In this document: piece by piece, positions 22,604-34,900 of the stretch
Numbering within the stretch: the first letter of the stretch is position 1
Layout: each line of letters opens with the position of its first letter
Assembly (NCBI RefSeq): GCF_028858725.1
Contig: NC_084766.1
Location: 26,147,001-26,211,000, forward strand
Source of the DNA: Colius striatus
Taxonomy: Eukaryota; Chordata; Aves; Coliiformes; Coliidae
Length of the DNA: 64,000 nucleotides
Direction: 5' to 3'
Translations under genes and position numbers: made by a program
The notes under the pieces: generated by a model
Databases searched by the model: none
What the model was told of the DNA's origin: nothing
The model's input: the letters and a program-made list of their open reading frames with translations, nothing else

Positions 22604-25347
22604 CTGCAGATGCAAAAAGAAACCACATCAAGCACAGCCTTCTCACACATTTCAGGTGTAACAGCTAAGGCAAAAGTGATGGACAATGACATAAAGCAAA
22701 ATTTACAGTTCTCAGATAGGCTTTTATGGTCTCTATTCCTCTGAGATGCCTAATCAATAGGCAATAAAGTCAGCTGAGCTAGCAGTGAACAGTAGACTGC
22801 TCTTAAAAGCCACTATCATCCTAAGGAAGGAGTCTCCCTGGACAATACAGTTACTAACACGGCAAAGGGCTTCAACAGTTTGTTTTATGCCATGCTCAGA
22901 CAGTACCAGGCAAACTCAGTAATTTTCCCCAAACTAGGGAGTAAAATATTCTACTAGTTTTAATGCCTCCTAGAGGCAACTCGAAATGGAAAAGTGCTAT
23001 AATAAGGGTGTAGAGAGTTCCTAAGTTTGCAGTTTAAGGCCTTAGCATAAACCTCTTCTCTTATGGAGAATATGGGATTCAAACTACTGCAGCTTCCTCT
23101 AGCACTGCAATGCTGAGAAACAATTGGACTAAGGAAAACCATCTCTGATGAAGACTCATTTTCATTAACAAGCTAGGGGCTATTTGAAGAAATAAACTAG
23201 GAAATCTGAACAGACACCTGAATCCAATACATGCTCCCAGAGCACCAGCCTGAGCTGCTCATGCTACACTTCAAACTGAAGTCATTCTTCCACAACTGAG
23301 CTTTTGGGAAGATGTTTTTTCTAACTCTTGCCATTCCTAACACCTCAGCAGGGATTTCAGATTACAATCAGACTCCAGGGAGGACCACGTGGATGAACTC
23401 TGCTTTCCCTAATGAAACCCTAACTTGCTACAGAGTGAGTCCCTGAAACCCTTCTCTCTTTTATCTCTCAAGATACAGTTCAAGCACCTGCTTTGGGTAA
23501 GTGGGAAATCAGGCACCATTAAAACCCTGATGCTCAGGAAACCTGCAAGAAATACAAAGGTCAAAACAGTAGGGCTCCAAGGCTCTGTAATGCAAATGCA
23601 CTGGGAGTTTATGGGGAGAACAGAAAAAGGTGTAGGTTTGCTTCCCTAGACTTCTTCATTGCTCTGCCTGTACAGAAGCAAATACTAGAAGTTGTACTTC
23701 TAAAATGACCACAAGAACCTTTCTGTCCAAAGCCTTGTGTTTTCCTTCCCTCCCATCTAGATCAGCCAGGACACTGGAGATGCTGCTCTCTCTAAATACT
23801 TGCATTCTGGTATACAAAAGCAAAAAGATTTAGTCCTGTTCCCTTTGAGGCTTTTCTGATAGGCCTCAAACCAAGTCAAAAAAAGAAAAGGAGGCTTCAA
23901 TACATGCCACATTCCCTATTATGACAAGGCATCTGTCGGTGCCATCTTCCAGAACTGAAGGCTTCATCCGCTTTTGCAGAGCTACTGTCTAGTGCTTTCT
24001 ACTGCCTGTGCATCAGGGGAGTTTTTCTAAAAGACATTTATAACTTGACATGATCTGGACATGTAAAGGTTTTCTTCTGTGAGAAAGCCATAGTGGCCAC
24101 TGAGAACTCCAGTTCCAAAGGTTACCTTCAACAGAGCTTGATTGTGCAAAATCAGCAAGAAAAAAAACCCAGTTTACATCCATCTTACTTTGTGGAAGAC
24201 TTAACAGGTTTAAGATCAGAAAGGCAGCCACAGGCAGGTTCTGTACTGGCTCGTTAGTTCTCCTGCCAACTGTACATATTTGCATCAGCCCATATAACCC
24301 TGCTGCTTCAGACACCTCTGATCTCACATCGTTTCTCCCAATGAATAGTAGCAGCAATAGCTAGACAGTTAATCACTCTGGGCAACATACTCTCAGTGGA
24401 GAGGCTGCTGCTGGTTATTTCTTCCCGTGAGTTAGTAAATTCAACCTGAAGTTAATGCTGAGCAGCAGTTGCCAGAAACACAAATCCAGTTTATTTGTGC
24501 AACATTACAAATGAAAGCTACTTATGTAAATCAAATGGGCTTACAATCTTCACCATAATCCTTGAGTTTGGTAATCTCCAAGCCCTTTGCAAACATCACC
24601 TTAGAAGGCTATTTGATCTCCCCATTTTATAGGTGAAAAACTAAGACGACTGCTAACCAGCTTCAGAGATGTCCTGAACCAGTAACTATCTTCACTTGAT
24701 GTCTGAGTGGAATCACAGCTATCCTTCCTTCATTTATACTCACAACCCACTGGAGACATTTCAGACACTACCCTAGGTTCCTCCTCATTTCAGTGCCACT
24801 AACACCTCCCAGCTGCACTTCCTTCTGGGCTGAGGCTGAGAATGGGCCCCAAGACGAAGATGCAGACAAATAACAAAAGCTTTACTTAGCACACTGCTAC
24901 CTCCTTGGCCTGCAACCCATTTGGGCACCACGAGATTATCTCCAGGTGATAGTAACTGATACAGAGTAAGATCTAACTAATGGATGCTAATGCCAGCTGT
25001 GATCATACCAAATAGCACACAGATCCACTGAACATCCCAGGTCAGAGCCTTCTCCAGAGTCTCAATGATTTTTTCAAGAAGTCATAATGCACACAAGGCA
25101 AAATTAAGGGAGACACCAATATTGCCTCTAGCTTCTATAGCATTGAGTTGGAGGGGCTGCAGAATTAGGTGCAGTGCTTTGGCTCTTCAGCAATTCCAAA
25201 ACCCTCCCTGTTTATATTACATGAAGGAAAAAATGGATTCAAACCATAGGAATGTTAAAAAAAAGTCAGAAGTGCCTCTGTGAGTCTGAGAGTCACATCT
25301 GCTTTCCAGCTCCAGAGCACTGGAATTACTCCAGAGGGAAGCAAACT

Positions 25348-25395
25348 AAGGGGAAAAAAAAGAAAAAAGAAAAAAAAAGAAAAGAAAAAGAAGGA
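25348..25395. repeat. Purine-only A/G tract
   Basis: 48 bases containing only A and G on the plus strand, mainly A runs broken by single G. It is simple-sequence DNA in the SH3-2 intron. Confidence 0.85.
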
Positions 25396-26060
25396 CAGGA
25401 AATGAGGATCAGCACATGGCCAGGAATTTGGGGAAATTACATATTTAAGGTGGAACAAGCTAATGTCTTTAAGGTGGATTCCATTTGCAAGCCACTGGTT
25501 TTGTTTTTGTTTCTACACATTCATGTCTGTGTTCAGTCTCTGTTACCCAGCCTGGCAGACAGCAAGGCAGCAGGATTCAACTGTGATCTCTTCCTGCTCT
25601 CTTCTCCTTTCACACTAACTGCAAAAGGAGATGCTCTTTTTAAGGCACTCAATACTCAGGAAAAGCAGATTTCTATGGAAAAGGAACCCTGACTGGTACC
25701 TAACAGTATTCAGAACCGTTTAATAAACAGCACAAGAAGCTGGAGATCAGTTACCCAGGCTGCAAAGGACCAGCTTGCATGGACACATCACCATATCAGC
25801 ATTCCCAAAAGTATTGATCATGGAGGGTAAAAAAAACCCCAACATTAAGAGCAGTTTAATCCTCCAGCAAGACTACAGCACAGTGCTCCAGAACAGCAAT
25901 GTAGATGATGGCTGGCACCCGGCACACTTACCACACACATATGGGGAGCACCTAACTCGCCTGTCAATGAGAAGAGGGGCTGCTTGCTCAACTTCAAATG
26001 CCCTTGGCTTTATTTGTGAAGCATGCTGCATTCTCCAGCCACCATGGGGTGGCTGAGGTG

Positions 26061-26105
26061 TCACAGAATCTCAAGTGCTGGAAGGGACCTCAAAAGATCA
26101 TCCTT
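26061..26105 (-). mobile_element. Short CR1 3' end
   Basis: The plus strand reads TCACAGAATCTCAAGTGCTG followed by GAAGGGACCTCAAAAGATCA, a diverged CR1 3' terminus. The match fades after about 45 bp. Confidence 0.65.
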
Positions 26106-27693
26106 CCAGCAGATCACCATGAAGGAGCCACTTAAGCCACTGCAGCAGGTGTCATTGGTCACCAGAATGCACTTCAACTATAAAGGAAGATGTGTGGTTT
26201 GGGTTGGCCCAAACTAGTGTGTGAGGGAAAAGAGTGGAAAAAAAAAAGAAACCCTGCTTATTGTAGACCCATTAATATGGCCAAGGGGAACCTACAGTAG
26301 TAATAAGGCTGCATTTCAGAAGGAGGATAACAAAATCAACTAAACATGTCTTGCAGTGTTTCTTCCCTCAGAAAACCTATGTGCTCTTGATTCCTCCATC
26401 TGCAACCTTGGATTCAACTTCTGTGAATGATTAAAGGAGAAAAAAATGTGACCTGACCAAACCCAGGCATTTTTTAGTTCCTCCTATCTAGAGTACCTTC
26501 CTGGCTCCACTGCTATCTTTATTAGCTTACACTCTCTATGGGAGAATTAGAAGAAAAAAAAACCAACAGTTTTCTAAGTAAGGGACATTAAGAGAAACAA
26601 CAACATTGCTTCAGTCAGCATTTTCATAACTCGCATTCGTAGCTGATAAATCAAGCAGAATTGAAACAAATGCAAGTTATGGCTTGGGGAAGGAAAGGGG
26701 AAAAACTAATCAGTATAATCACAGGCTGAATGGAAAAAGATGACTAGATGAGACATTTTGCACTGCCTGAGAGATAAACGCCTGCTTGCAGGCTACCTGT
26801 TGTGTCACATCTTGTTTAAAGAGAAACAGAATGTCACCAGCACTGCCAGATTTACAGATAGAGAGAAAACAAGAGGCAGAATCATTAAACAGAACTAAAA
26901 CTTCAGTGCTTCAGAGGAAGTTCTCATTAAGTACTCATCCTGACACTTTACATCACTATCTTAGATCACTGAGACATATCTCACCATTCTCCCCATAAGC
27001 TTTCAAAAAGGGGGCTCTAAAGTCACAAGTCTCCTCTGTGACTGCTGTTTCAAATACATAAAAGTTTATGTACTTTACACATACATAAATTTACAAATAC
27101 ATAAGAGTTATGTATATGTACACAACGATAACTTCACCTTCCCTCTTCATTAGGAATATCTAATGCAGACAGCCAGAAACCAGGAAAACTAGTTGAAACT
27201 ATCAGTAAGTTTGGAAAAAGGCTACACCCAGCAAACTGTCTCTGAAGTCCCTGAAAATAGCACTACCTGCCCCAAACAGCCCGAGAGATCACAATCAGCC
27301 TTTCAACACTCCTATAAATAGTTTTAAACATGTCGCAGAGTAACTCTTATTCTGGAAATACATTAAAATTACACACAACAGAAAGCCTTGTTAGGTCTCA
27401 CTGATCTGAACTCAAATATGGGCTTTTAACTTGAAGTAAGTTAAAAAAAATCCTCTTACAAGTTCAGGAATTTCCCCACTGGAATGGTCCAGAGCTTTTG
27501 CAGGCACCCTAGTGTTACTTCAATCACCACTGTATCACCTTAGCCTTTTCTTTACATTTCTTCTGGAGGCATTATGAACAATTTGGGCTTCCTTGCCCAA
27601 CTACAGAGTTATTTAAACGCCCGCATTAAGTGAATGAACAGAAAAGCTCATTGTCACAGGTTCTGCAGCAAGCTGGCTGCAAGGCTTCTTTAC

Positions 27694-27811
27694 CTGATGT
27701 ACCACCATCCTTCCAGGTTCTTTTGGATGACCTCCACGGTGACCCCTTTTTCGAACCCAATCTCATCCTTCCCCTGGCTGGCGTACGGCTGGATAGTGAC
27801 ATATTTCTCTT
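27694..27811 (-). CDS. SH3PXD2A: SH3PXD2A exon encoding first half of SH3-2
   Basis: This 118-nt exon has acceptor ctcaatag and donor gtaaag. It begins with AA, which completes a glutamate codon with the G from either upstream exon, runs 38 codons and ends ATC AG. It encodes [19 protein letters not shown], then the conserved NLEGWWYI of the second SH3 domain, including the paired tryptophans of the ligand groove. The TKS5 SH3-2 is known to act together with SH3-1 on proline-rich partners such as p22phox. A C23 run lies about 260 bp away, inside the upstream intron. Confidence 0.95.
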
Positions 27812-28071
27812 CTATTGAGGGGAGAAAAGGCAACATCAGTTAGGGTCAGAATTAGCCCAGCTGTTTTTCTGTTCTGCTTGCTTTTAAACTGTTAGCAGCG
27901 ATTACGTGGAGCCATTACAAAAGGCGGAGCCCTGCTCAGGGGCCCACTGATTATTTATGCTGACGACATGACAGATAATCAGCCCCTTGCCACTACCCCG
28001 CTGCTGATAATCACAAAGTGTTTCCATGCCAATAATGACACAAAGTCCCCAGAGAGCTTCCCCCCTTTCTT

Positions 28072-28094
28072 CCCCCCCCCCCCCCCCCCCCCCC
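28072..28094. repeat. C23 homopolymer
   Basis: An uninterrupted run of 23 C on the plus strand, preceded by shorter C runs. The pre-mRNA therefore carries G23 about 260 nt upstream of the exon at 27694-27811. Run length may be an assembly approximation. Confidence 0.9.
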
Positions 28095-28184
28095 AAGTTC
28101 CTCGAGTGGGTAAGGGAGAGGATTTGAAGCTGGACTTAACTCCCATACTGTAACTTGACAGAATCAACCCTGCTGCCAAATCAG

Positions 28185-28345
28185 CCAAGCGTCACCACGG
28201 GAGCTCCAGCCAGTTGGCTCTTGGAACACGCACATGGCTGCACGAAGCATTGTGTTACTGAAACCCGAGAGCTGCATCCCGAGAGGGACCGATCCTCCCC
28301 AGCTCAGAGGGGCCGGCCCATCGCGCTGCTCTCCTCCCGCCTCCC
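28185..28345. promoter_or_regulatory. Small CpG-rich patch near the SH3-2 exon
   Basis: About a dozen CpGs in 160 bp (for example GGCCGGCCCATCGCGCTGC), in the intron about 400 bp upstream of the exon at 27694-27811. Function is unknown; it could be a regulatory element. Confidence 0.2.
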
Positions 28346-31300
28346 TGACAGTGCAGGTCTACAGCAATGAGCTTGAAACAGCATTTAAAGAGCACTAAAG
28401 GAATAAAAGGGGTTTGCATTTGTCAGGAGACCATAGAGCATTTGCATTTGTGGGTTGGGAAGTGTTTTGCAAACATAATTTTGCTAGACCTCACTCCAGA
28501 GTGAGGCATGTGGCATTGGTAAAAGGAGGGCCAGAACTAAGGCACATACTTCAAAAGCACAGGCTAGATTTCAAGCATGGTGTTTGAGCCAAAAACTTAG
28601 CATCCCTGCTCATCTCCAGCATCCATCCTCTCCCCAGCTGGGCAGAGGTAAGCAGCCTTGCTGAGAGCAAGCCAATGAGCACAACAGAACAGACACTTTC
28701 TCAGCATCTTCCTGCACCCATCAGGAGTCAGTTAGTGCAGCATTTCCACCACATTCAAGGTCAACCTTTTCTCCCCTTAGCTTAAAAAAATGACAACTGG
28801 CATTGACTATGTAACTACTAGCCTTGCTCTACAGTGGCAGACGTGAACTGTAACCATACCCCTCTCCTGAACCCAAGCTACAGTGCATGCAACAGCGTGA
28901 GTTTCTGTAGCTAGATCAAAGGCAGGGAAGGTGAGCAATAAAGCACATCCCAACTGGCCTCCCTAGCACTTTCTACTGGCAGTTGCAACAAGGCATGGCC
29001 AGGAACACATAGAGTGCACAGGAACAGGCAGGAAATGAAGTGACTCCAAAGCTCCTGATCACTGCAGAGCAAAGGAGCTACAAAAAGGTTGCAGCAGCTT
29101 GAGGCAAATACTCCTTTGGAGAAAGTGAAGCAGATCCAGCCATCGGTTTGGTTTTGTGGTTCAACTGCACTTTGTTGCTGGGTGAAGCATGGAAACTTTA
29201 AAGAAAAAAAACAACCTTCTTGAGACAAAGTAGGAAATTCATACCTCGGAAAGGGGAAAAAAAATGTTGCCAGAGAATCTGATGGCAGAAAATTCAGTGA
29301 AGCTACATCTCTGAAATCAGCTTCCCTTGATGGGGCATATTGGAATCGTTCTAATTCTGATGGGGTAAAACCTGTCAAAATCTTTACCTCCAAGAAGAAA
29401 ACACACTGTGTTCCCCTAGGACAGTTGCTTTAACTGTTTTATTACTGGTAAGGAATTCCAGCTAGTTTGTAATTAGCACCATCAACATATGACACCTTCC
29501 CCATGGAAATACAGTACAATAAGATGGGGGCTGATGAATGAAACCTGACAGATTAAACTCATCTTCAAAGTCACAGGACAGCTTTCCTAGCTGGGTTTCT
29601 GTCCAGCATGGTAAAGTTAGACTCATTTTTCTTCTCTCTCAATTGACTGCTGCTGAAGCAGTCATCACATGCAAGCACCAAACTGAACTGCAGAGACCCC
29701 ACACAGCTAAATCTTGGGCCTGAGAAGGCTAAGGGAAAGTTCAGGTGCACAGAGTTGCACTGTCCAGATACACATTCCTTCAGACACTTCCAGGGATGTT
29801 TTCTAGACAGTAGACAGAGTTAAGCCACATGTTTGCTGGGCATTAGAAGAAAGCCCTGCTTTGTCCCTCCCTCATACCAAAGACTTTATAACTTGGGATA
29901 TCAGAGTTCACCCTTGCCACTACAGCTACAACAGAAGTTACTCTGTTTATCTTATTTTTTCTCCACATAAACATCAGTCATGCTGCAACTAAAGCCAGCT
30001 CTTTAGCTCCTTCAGCTGGGCAGACTGATCTCACTCTTCACGACCTCCTTTCTGCTGAGGACAGGGTAGGAGGCTATGAATAAGGTGCTCACTCCTAGAT
30101 TTCAACAGAGCTTTCCAACCTCCTGCTCCAGCAGGATTTCTCCTGTGTAAGGTGCAGAGACAGCTGTCGCTCATCAACCCCAACCGAATTTGAGTCTCAT
30201 CATTCAAGGGAAAAAAAACTCCCAAAGTTTGGTGTGAGGGTCCTTTGCAAACTGGGATGCAATCACCTTGCAAACATTAGATCCCTTCCTCCCTCCACAT
30301 CCCATCTCAATCCTTTCCAAATACAGATAAGTGCTTTGCCAGGGAAAAGGACAACAGATTCATGCAAGCTACTACAGTAGTCAGCAACATCTGCCAACAC
30401 TAATTCTGGGCCTGTAGCTAAGCATGTGGGCACACATCACTGCTCTACCTGTTGATTACTGCCCACTGTTCTCCCAGCTACTGGTTCCTGGACTTCCCTT
30501 CCACTCAGATTCAAGGTAAGGCAGAAGAGCAGAGATATCCTCCAATGCCCCTCATTCTGGATGAAACTGTCCAGGAAGGAGTGCCCATGCCATTGAGACA
30601 GCACATTGAAAAAGTGGTTGCCAGCTGCACAGGGAAGTCAAATCCCCAGGCTGGGAGAGCTATTGCTTCTTTCCTGAGCTTTCCACCATTGCTTTGGTTT
30701 TCCTGGGAGAGACTCTGCTCTGGAGCAGCACTCAACCTCCAGTACTGAGATTTCTGTTCTGATTGTCTCTGCACTCACCTTGCTGCCTTGGACTTGCCAC
30801 ACTCCATAATGCCCATTAGTGGCTCTGAATGACTAGAGACACTGGCCCACTCTAAAAACTGAAGCATTGTGTTGCTAAAGAGGGGCTCATCCAAGTACCG
30901 TGATGCTGGGACGCATGGGAAAGGCTTTTCTGAACTGCGACTGACTTCTTCTGTCCCTGGGCACCTTCACTGCTTACATCTTCAGCCCTGTGCTTTCAAC
31001 TCAAGACTACTTAAGAGAAAAGCCCATCAGGTAACTCCTCCCTATATAGAAGAAGGGGAAAAAAAGAGACTGCATGGAAGCGAAGAAGGGAAGAGAGACA
31101 AAATGTTCTCTCACAAAGCAAGACAAGCAAAAGTGTTAAAAATCCACTTAGAAAAGATGGTCCTAAAATGCTTCTGTTTACAGGTTCTATTTTTAAGTCT
31201 AAAGATTAAAACCAGGAAGCCACTATTACAGCTTGCCTTTGCAAAGTGCTTTCACAGAAACAAAAGTTACAATCACTTCCAGGATTACACACCTTTGGCT

Positions 31301-34300
31301 TCTTTCTTAGGGGATACCATAAACATACATGAGGTTTGTAACTTAAACAGTATTCTGGAGATATGCTTGCAACCCAAATGTTCTTTGTTTCTCAAAGACT
31401 CTAGGCAGTGGATATTTTGTGAAAACTAGGATCTGCAGTGGAGTTTTCAGTGGATGCATCACTTAAGAAGATTGATGTCACTTCAGTATATCAGATTACT
31501 ATTCAAAAGTCTTTAGGAGAAGATATTTTGACACTTTGTGACTGATACATAAAGATACTGGAAAGACTTAACAGTTAAATGGTTTCATGAAAGCATCATC
31601 AGAGCAATAGTCAGTAGAAAGACACTGCTACAGGTTGCACTAAACAAATATGAAATATCATACAAGTTTCATTCAAATCCTGTGACAGACAACATCAGTG
31701 AACCATCCCAGACATACTAAAGTAGCCCAGATCTACAGAGAATACAGAAGTGTTTAATTTTGATTAATTAAGTTTTGGCTTAACAATTACCAGCCAAAAA
31801 AATGCAAACAAAACCATAATTTGTATTCCCCAGCTGCAGCTTCCATTACATCAGCTTCACCAATGAGGTCAAGTGGGCAGAATAAACTTTACTAAATGCT
31901 ATAAAGCACATACCTCAGCTAAAAGACTGCACTTTGGAAATAATTGGATGACAGTCCTACTCCCCTTCAAGATGAACAGGGCATAAAGGCACCTCTGTTC
32001 TTAGCTGTGACGCCCCGAGATCAGTTAACAGTTCAATTAACCAACTTCCCTTGTATTCCTTTACCTCTAATTTGCAGGTCAAAGATACCTTCCCCAGCTG
32101 AACTAAAGTAGGGGAAATTGGTAATTCAGCTGCACTAGTAAATCTGAACAAGGCACACATCAAGAAGCAAAGCCTGTTTGGTAAAGAGTAATGATACAAA
32201 TCTGTTACATCATGCGTGATCCAACTGCAATGCACTTTGCTTGGAAGGAAAGGATTAGTATTGTGTCATTCTCCCTCCTCCCCAGACACAGACACTATTT
32301 AAAACATAGACAACAAGAATTTCTACACTGTTTGGACTACTCAACTCATACCACCCACTAGACGCTGTGCTCTGCCCAGCCCTCCCAGACACTCATGGCA
32401 GAACACGACAACAGTGCTTTGTGTCTTTTCCTTGTGCAGGACTGCAGCTTCTCATTAAAGAGTCAGCAGATGTGTCCATTCCATCACACTCGCTTTATAC
32501 AGCATATGCCCAGATAGGTTTTGTTTCACCTGCTGTATTTTGTTTACTACCTGTAAGAAGTGTCTCAAAGAATTTTTAGACATTGGGCATGGCATTTTCC
32601 ATATCAAGTGACCTGTTAGGACACTTCTCCTACCGGAAAAACCTCAGGGCAGATAAGATGAAGCTCTAACTATTCCTGAAGAAACTATACCTAATTGTCT
32701 GACAGAGCAAGACACTGAACTTGACAGCCTGTGAGGCTCCTCCAATCCCATCTCTTAAACCCGGATTTCAGCTTTTACACGTGCACTCGTGCACACACAT
32801 ACTACATATTAAAGTTATGAGGTGTCTTGAGAAGGCAACTTGGTCTCTCCTCTGGCTGTCTGGATTTATACTTACTGTCAGGTCAAGGAAAGCAGACCTA
32901 CAGTTTTACTGCTCGAGTTGTAACATAGAGCGTCAGTAGCACTTTCCAAATCTTCCTTATTCAATCTTCCCAATTCCCTTGGCACTGATTATTTCAGATT
33001 CCTTCTAGTCTATCACCAAGGTAGCGGTTCCTTTCCCCAACATCTTCAAAACCCTCTATCACTGCTACTCCTCACTGCTAGAACACCAATCTGGCCCTTC
33101 AACCTCTTTTGCACAGCCACTCCAGCCACCCCCTGCCTCCTTTGTTCCCTTCCCAGCTTTTCAGCATGCTGCTCTTGGCATACTAGCACTCTGGTACTTC
33201 AGCCAGAGTCTTGCCAATTGTACACTCAGTTCAGTCATCTCATTTTCAACTTTCCAGCCTGTGTGCTGTGCCTTGCTTTAATATTCTACTACACCCTACT
33301 ACACATTCTTATGTGTTCTGCTCCCTTTGGATTTCCCACTCCACCAAATCCTTTCATCTTTTCCCACTCAGCCTCATGCCTTTCTTACGGTGCCTCATCA
33401 ACCTGAGCAGGCTCCCTCCTCCATAGTATCAAATAACCTGAAACTCTCAAATCCTTCCTAAAATAAGCCTTACCTGCCCTGACTGCATGCCTTGCCAAAC
33501 AAGCTTAGCTTCAGTCCTTCTCTTAAAGCTTTTAAAAATACCAAATAAATATCGCTTTCCACTGTGAAAAATCCTTTGGTCGTAATAAGATGCATGCCAA
33601 ATTGCCACTTGCCCAAGCTCCTTTGATGCACAGATCTCCTCCTCTTTGTTTAGGCTGTAAGCTACTTGGGACAGGAACCTTGCCTTCAAGCAGCTAAAAT
33701 ACCATGCCTGTTTCCATCCCTGCATAATCAGTCTCATCTCTCCCAGGCAAACGGCCAGTGCTCATAAGTTTCTGTTTCCAAGTTGTGAGCGCCCCATTTC
33801 ACATACCTCTCCTTCACCTATATTTCAGTAGTTTGCTCTTTTCTGCCTCTATAAATAAGTGTGGAAGCTATCTGCAGCACTTCTGGAGCCAACCAAGTTA
33901 AGAGGGTAATTTCCTTTGCTCAGCTGGTGTTTGTACACGCCCCCAACTTTCTGTGACCCCATCCTTGTATGATATGCCGGTAGGGGTGGGGATAAGGGGG
34001 AACTGGGCTAGAAATTAGCCAATTAATGATTTCTCAGCAAAATGCAACAGCCCCAAACCTACATCTTCCAAACCACAGAAGATTTTTCTTTCAAGATACT
34101 TTCCCCTCAGTCAGCAGTCTGTGCTTGCCCTCCCCCACTCCTCCAATCCACCCCCTCTTTGTCAGACCTGCTTCTGGAAAAAGTCTCACTGTTCCAGAAA
34201 GTGAAGCATTAATTCAACATGGACTTTGTTTTACTTGTCTAAATATTCAGCAGAGAAAATAACTGTCCACAGTTATCAAATGTGTTCATCTGCAGACAGG

Positions 34301-34712
34301 AGCTCTTCAACCTTTGTTCCTGGCCACCTCCTTTCTTTTTTAAAAACAACAGAAAACCTCATACCAAAAGACAGAAAAGAACAATAATGACACTTCTTCT
34401 AAACAGTTCTGTATTGCACATGCTCTTTCTTCAACCAGCAAGGGGCAATAAACATTTACTACTTTCCTTCAAGCACAGAGGAAGAAAAAAACCAAAACAA
34501 ACAAAGTCTGAAGCTGCTCTGTGCTGGTTTGATTTAACACGGCAAAGCAGCCTTGTACTGTGAGTGACAAATATTTCACCATCATCGAGGACAAGCAGTA
34601 AAAAAAAGAGGAAAAACAAAGGGAGAAGTCCTGTGGGTAATGAGGAGGCTGCCAAAAATCGGCAGAACAGCTCTGGTGGGATGCAGGAAAAGGTAAGAGT
34701 GCAGGAACACAC

Positions 34713-34900
34713 CACAGAATCTTAAGGGTTGGAAGGGATCTCGAGAGACCATCAAGTCCAACCCCCTGCCAGAGCAGGACCACCTAGAGCAGGTCACACA
34801 GGAACTTGTCCAGGTGGGTTTTGAATGTCCCCAGAGAAGGAGACTCCACAACCCATCTGGGCAGCCTGTTCCAGTGCCCCATCACCTCACTGGCCAGGCT
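34713..34900 (-). mobile_element. CR1 LINE 3' fragment
   Basis: This stretch of about 190 bp parallels the 3' tail of the copy at 58999. Shared landmarks include GGCTGCCCAGA, CACCTGGACAAGTTCCTGTG and GGGTTGGACTTGATG, ending GATCCCTTCCAACCC. It lies on the same strand as the host gene. Its differences from the larger copy suggest an independent insertion. Confidence 0.85.

Larger units (their letters stand above)
22604..27693 (-). other. SH3PXD2A: SH3PXD2A intron within SH3-2
   Basis: This 5.1-kb intron has donor gtaaag and acceptor catctgcag. It contains a purine tract at 25348-25395 and a short CR1 end at 26061. Nothing else was recognised. Confidence 0.8.

Noticed and set aside
30869..31429. 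Plus-strand frame of 186 codons in an intron
   Set aside because: Long, but with no recognisable motif or homology and random-looking composition. A search against bird proteomes would settle it.
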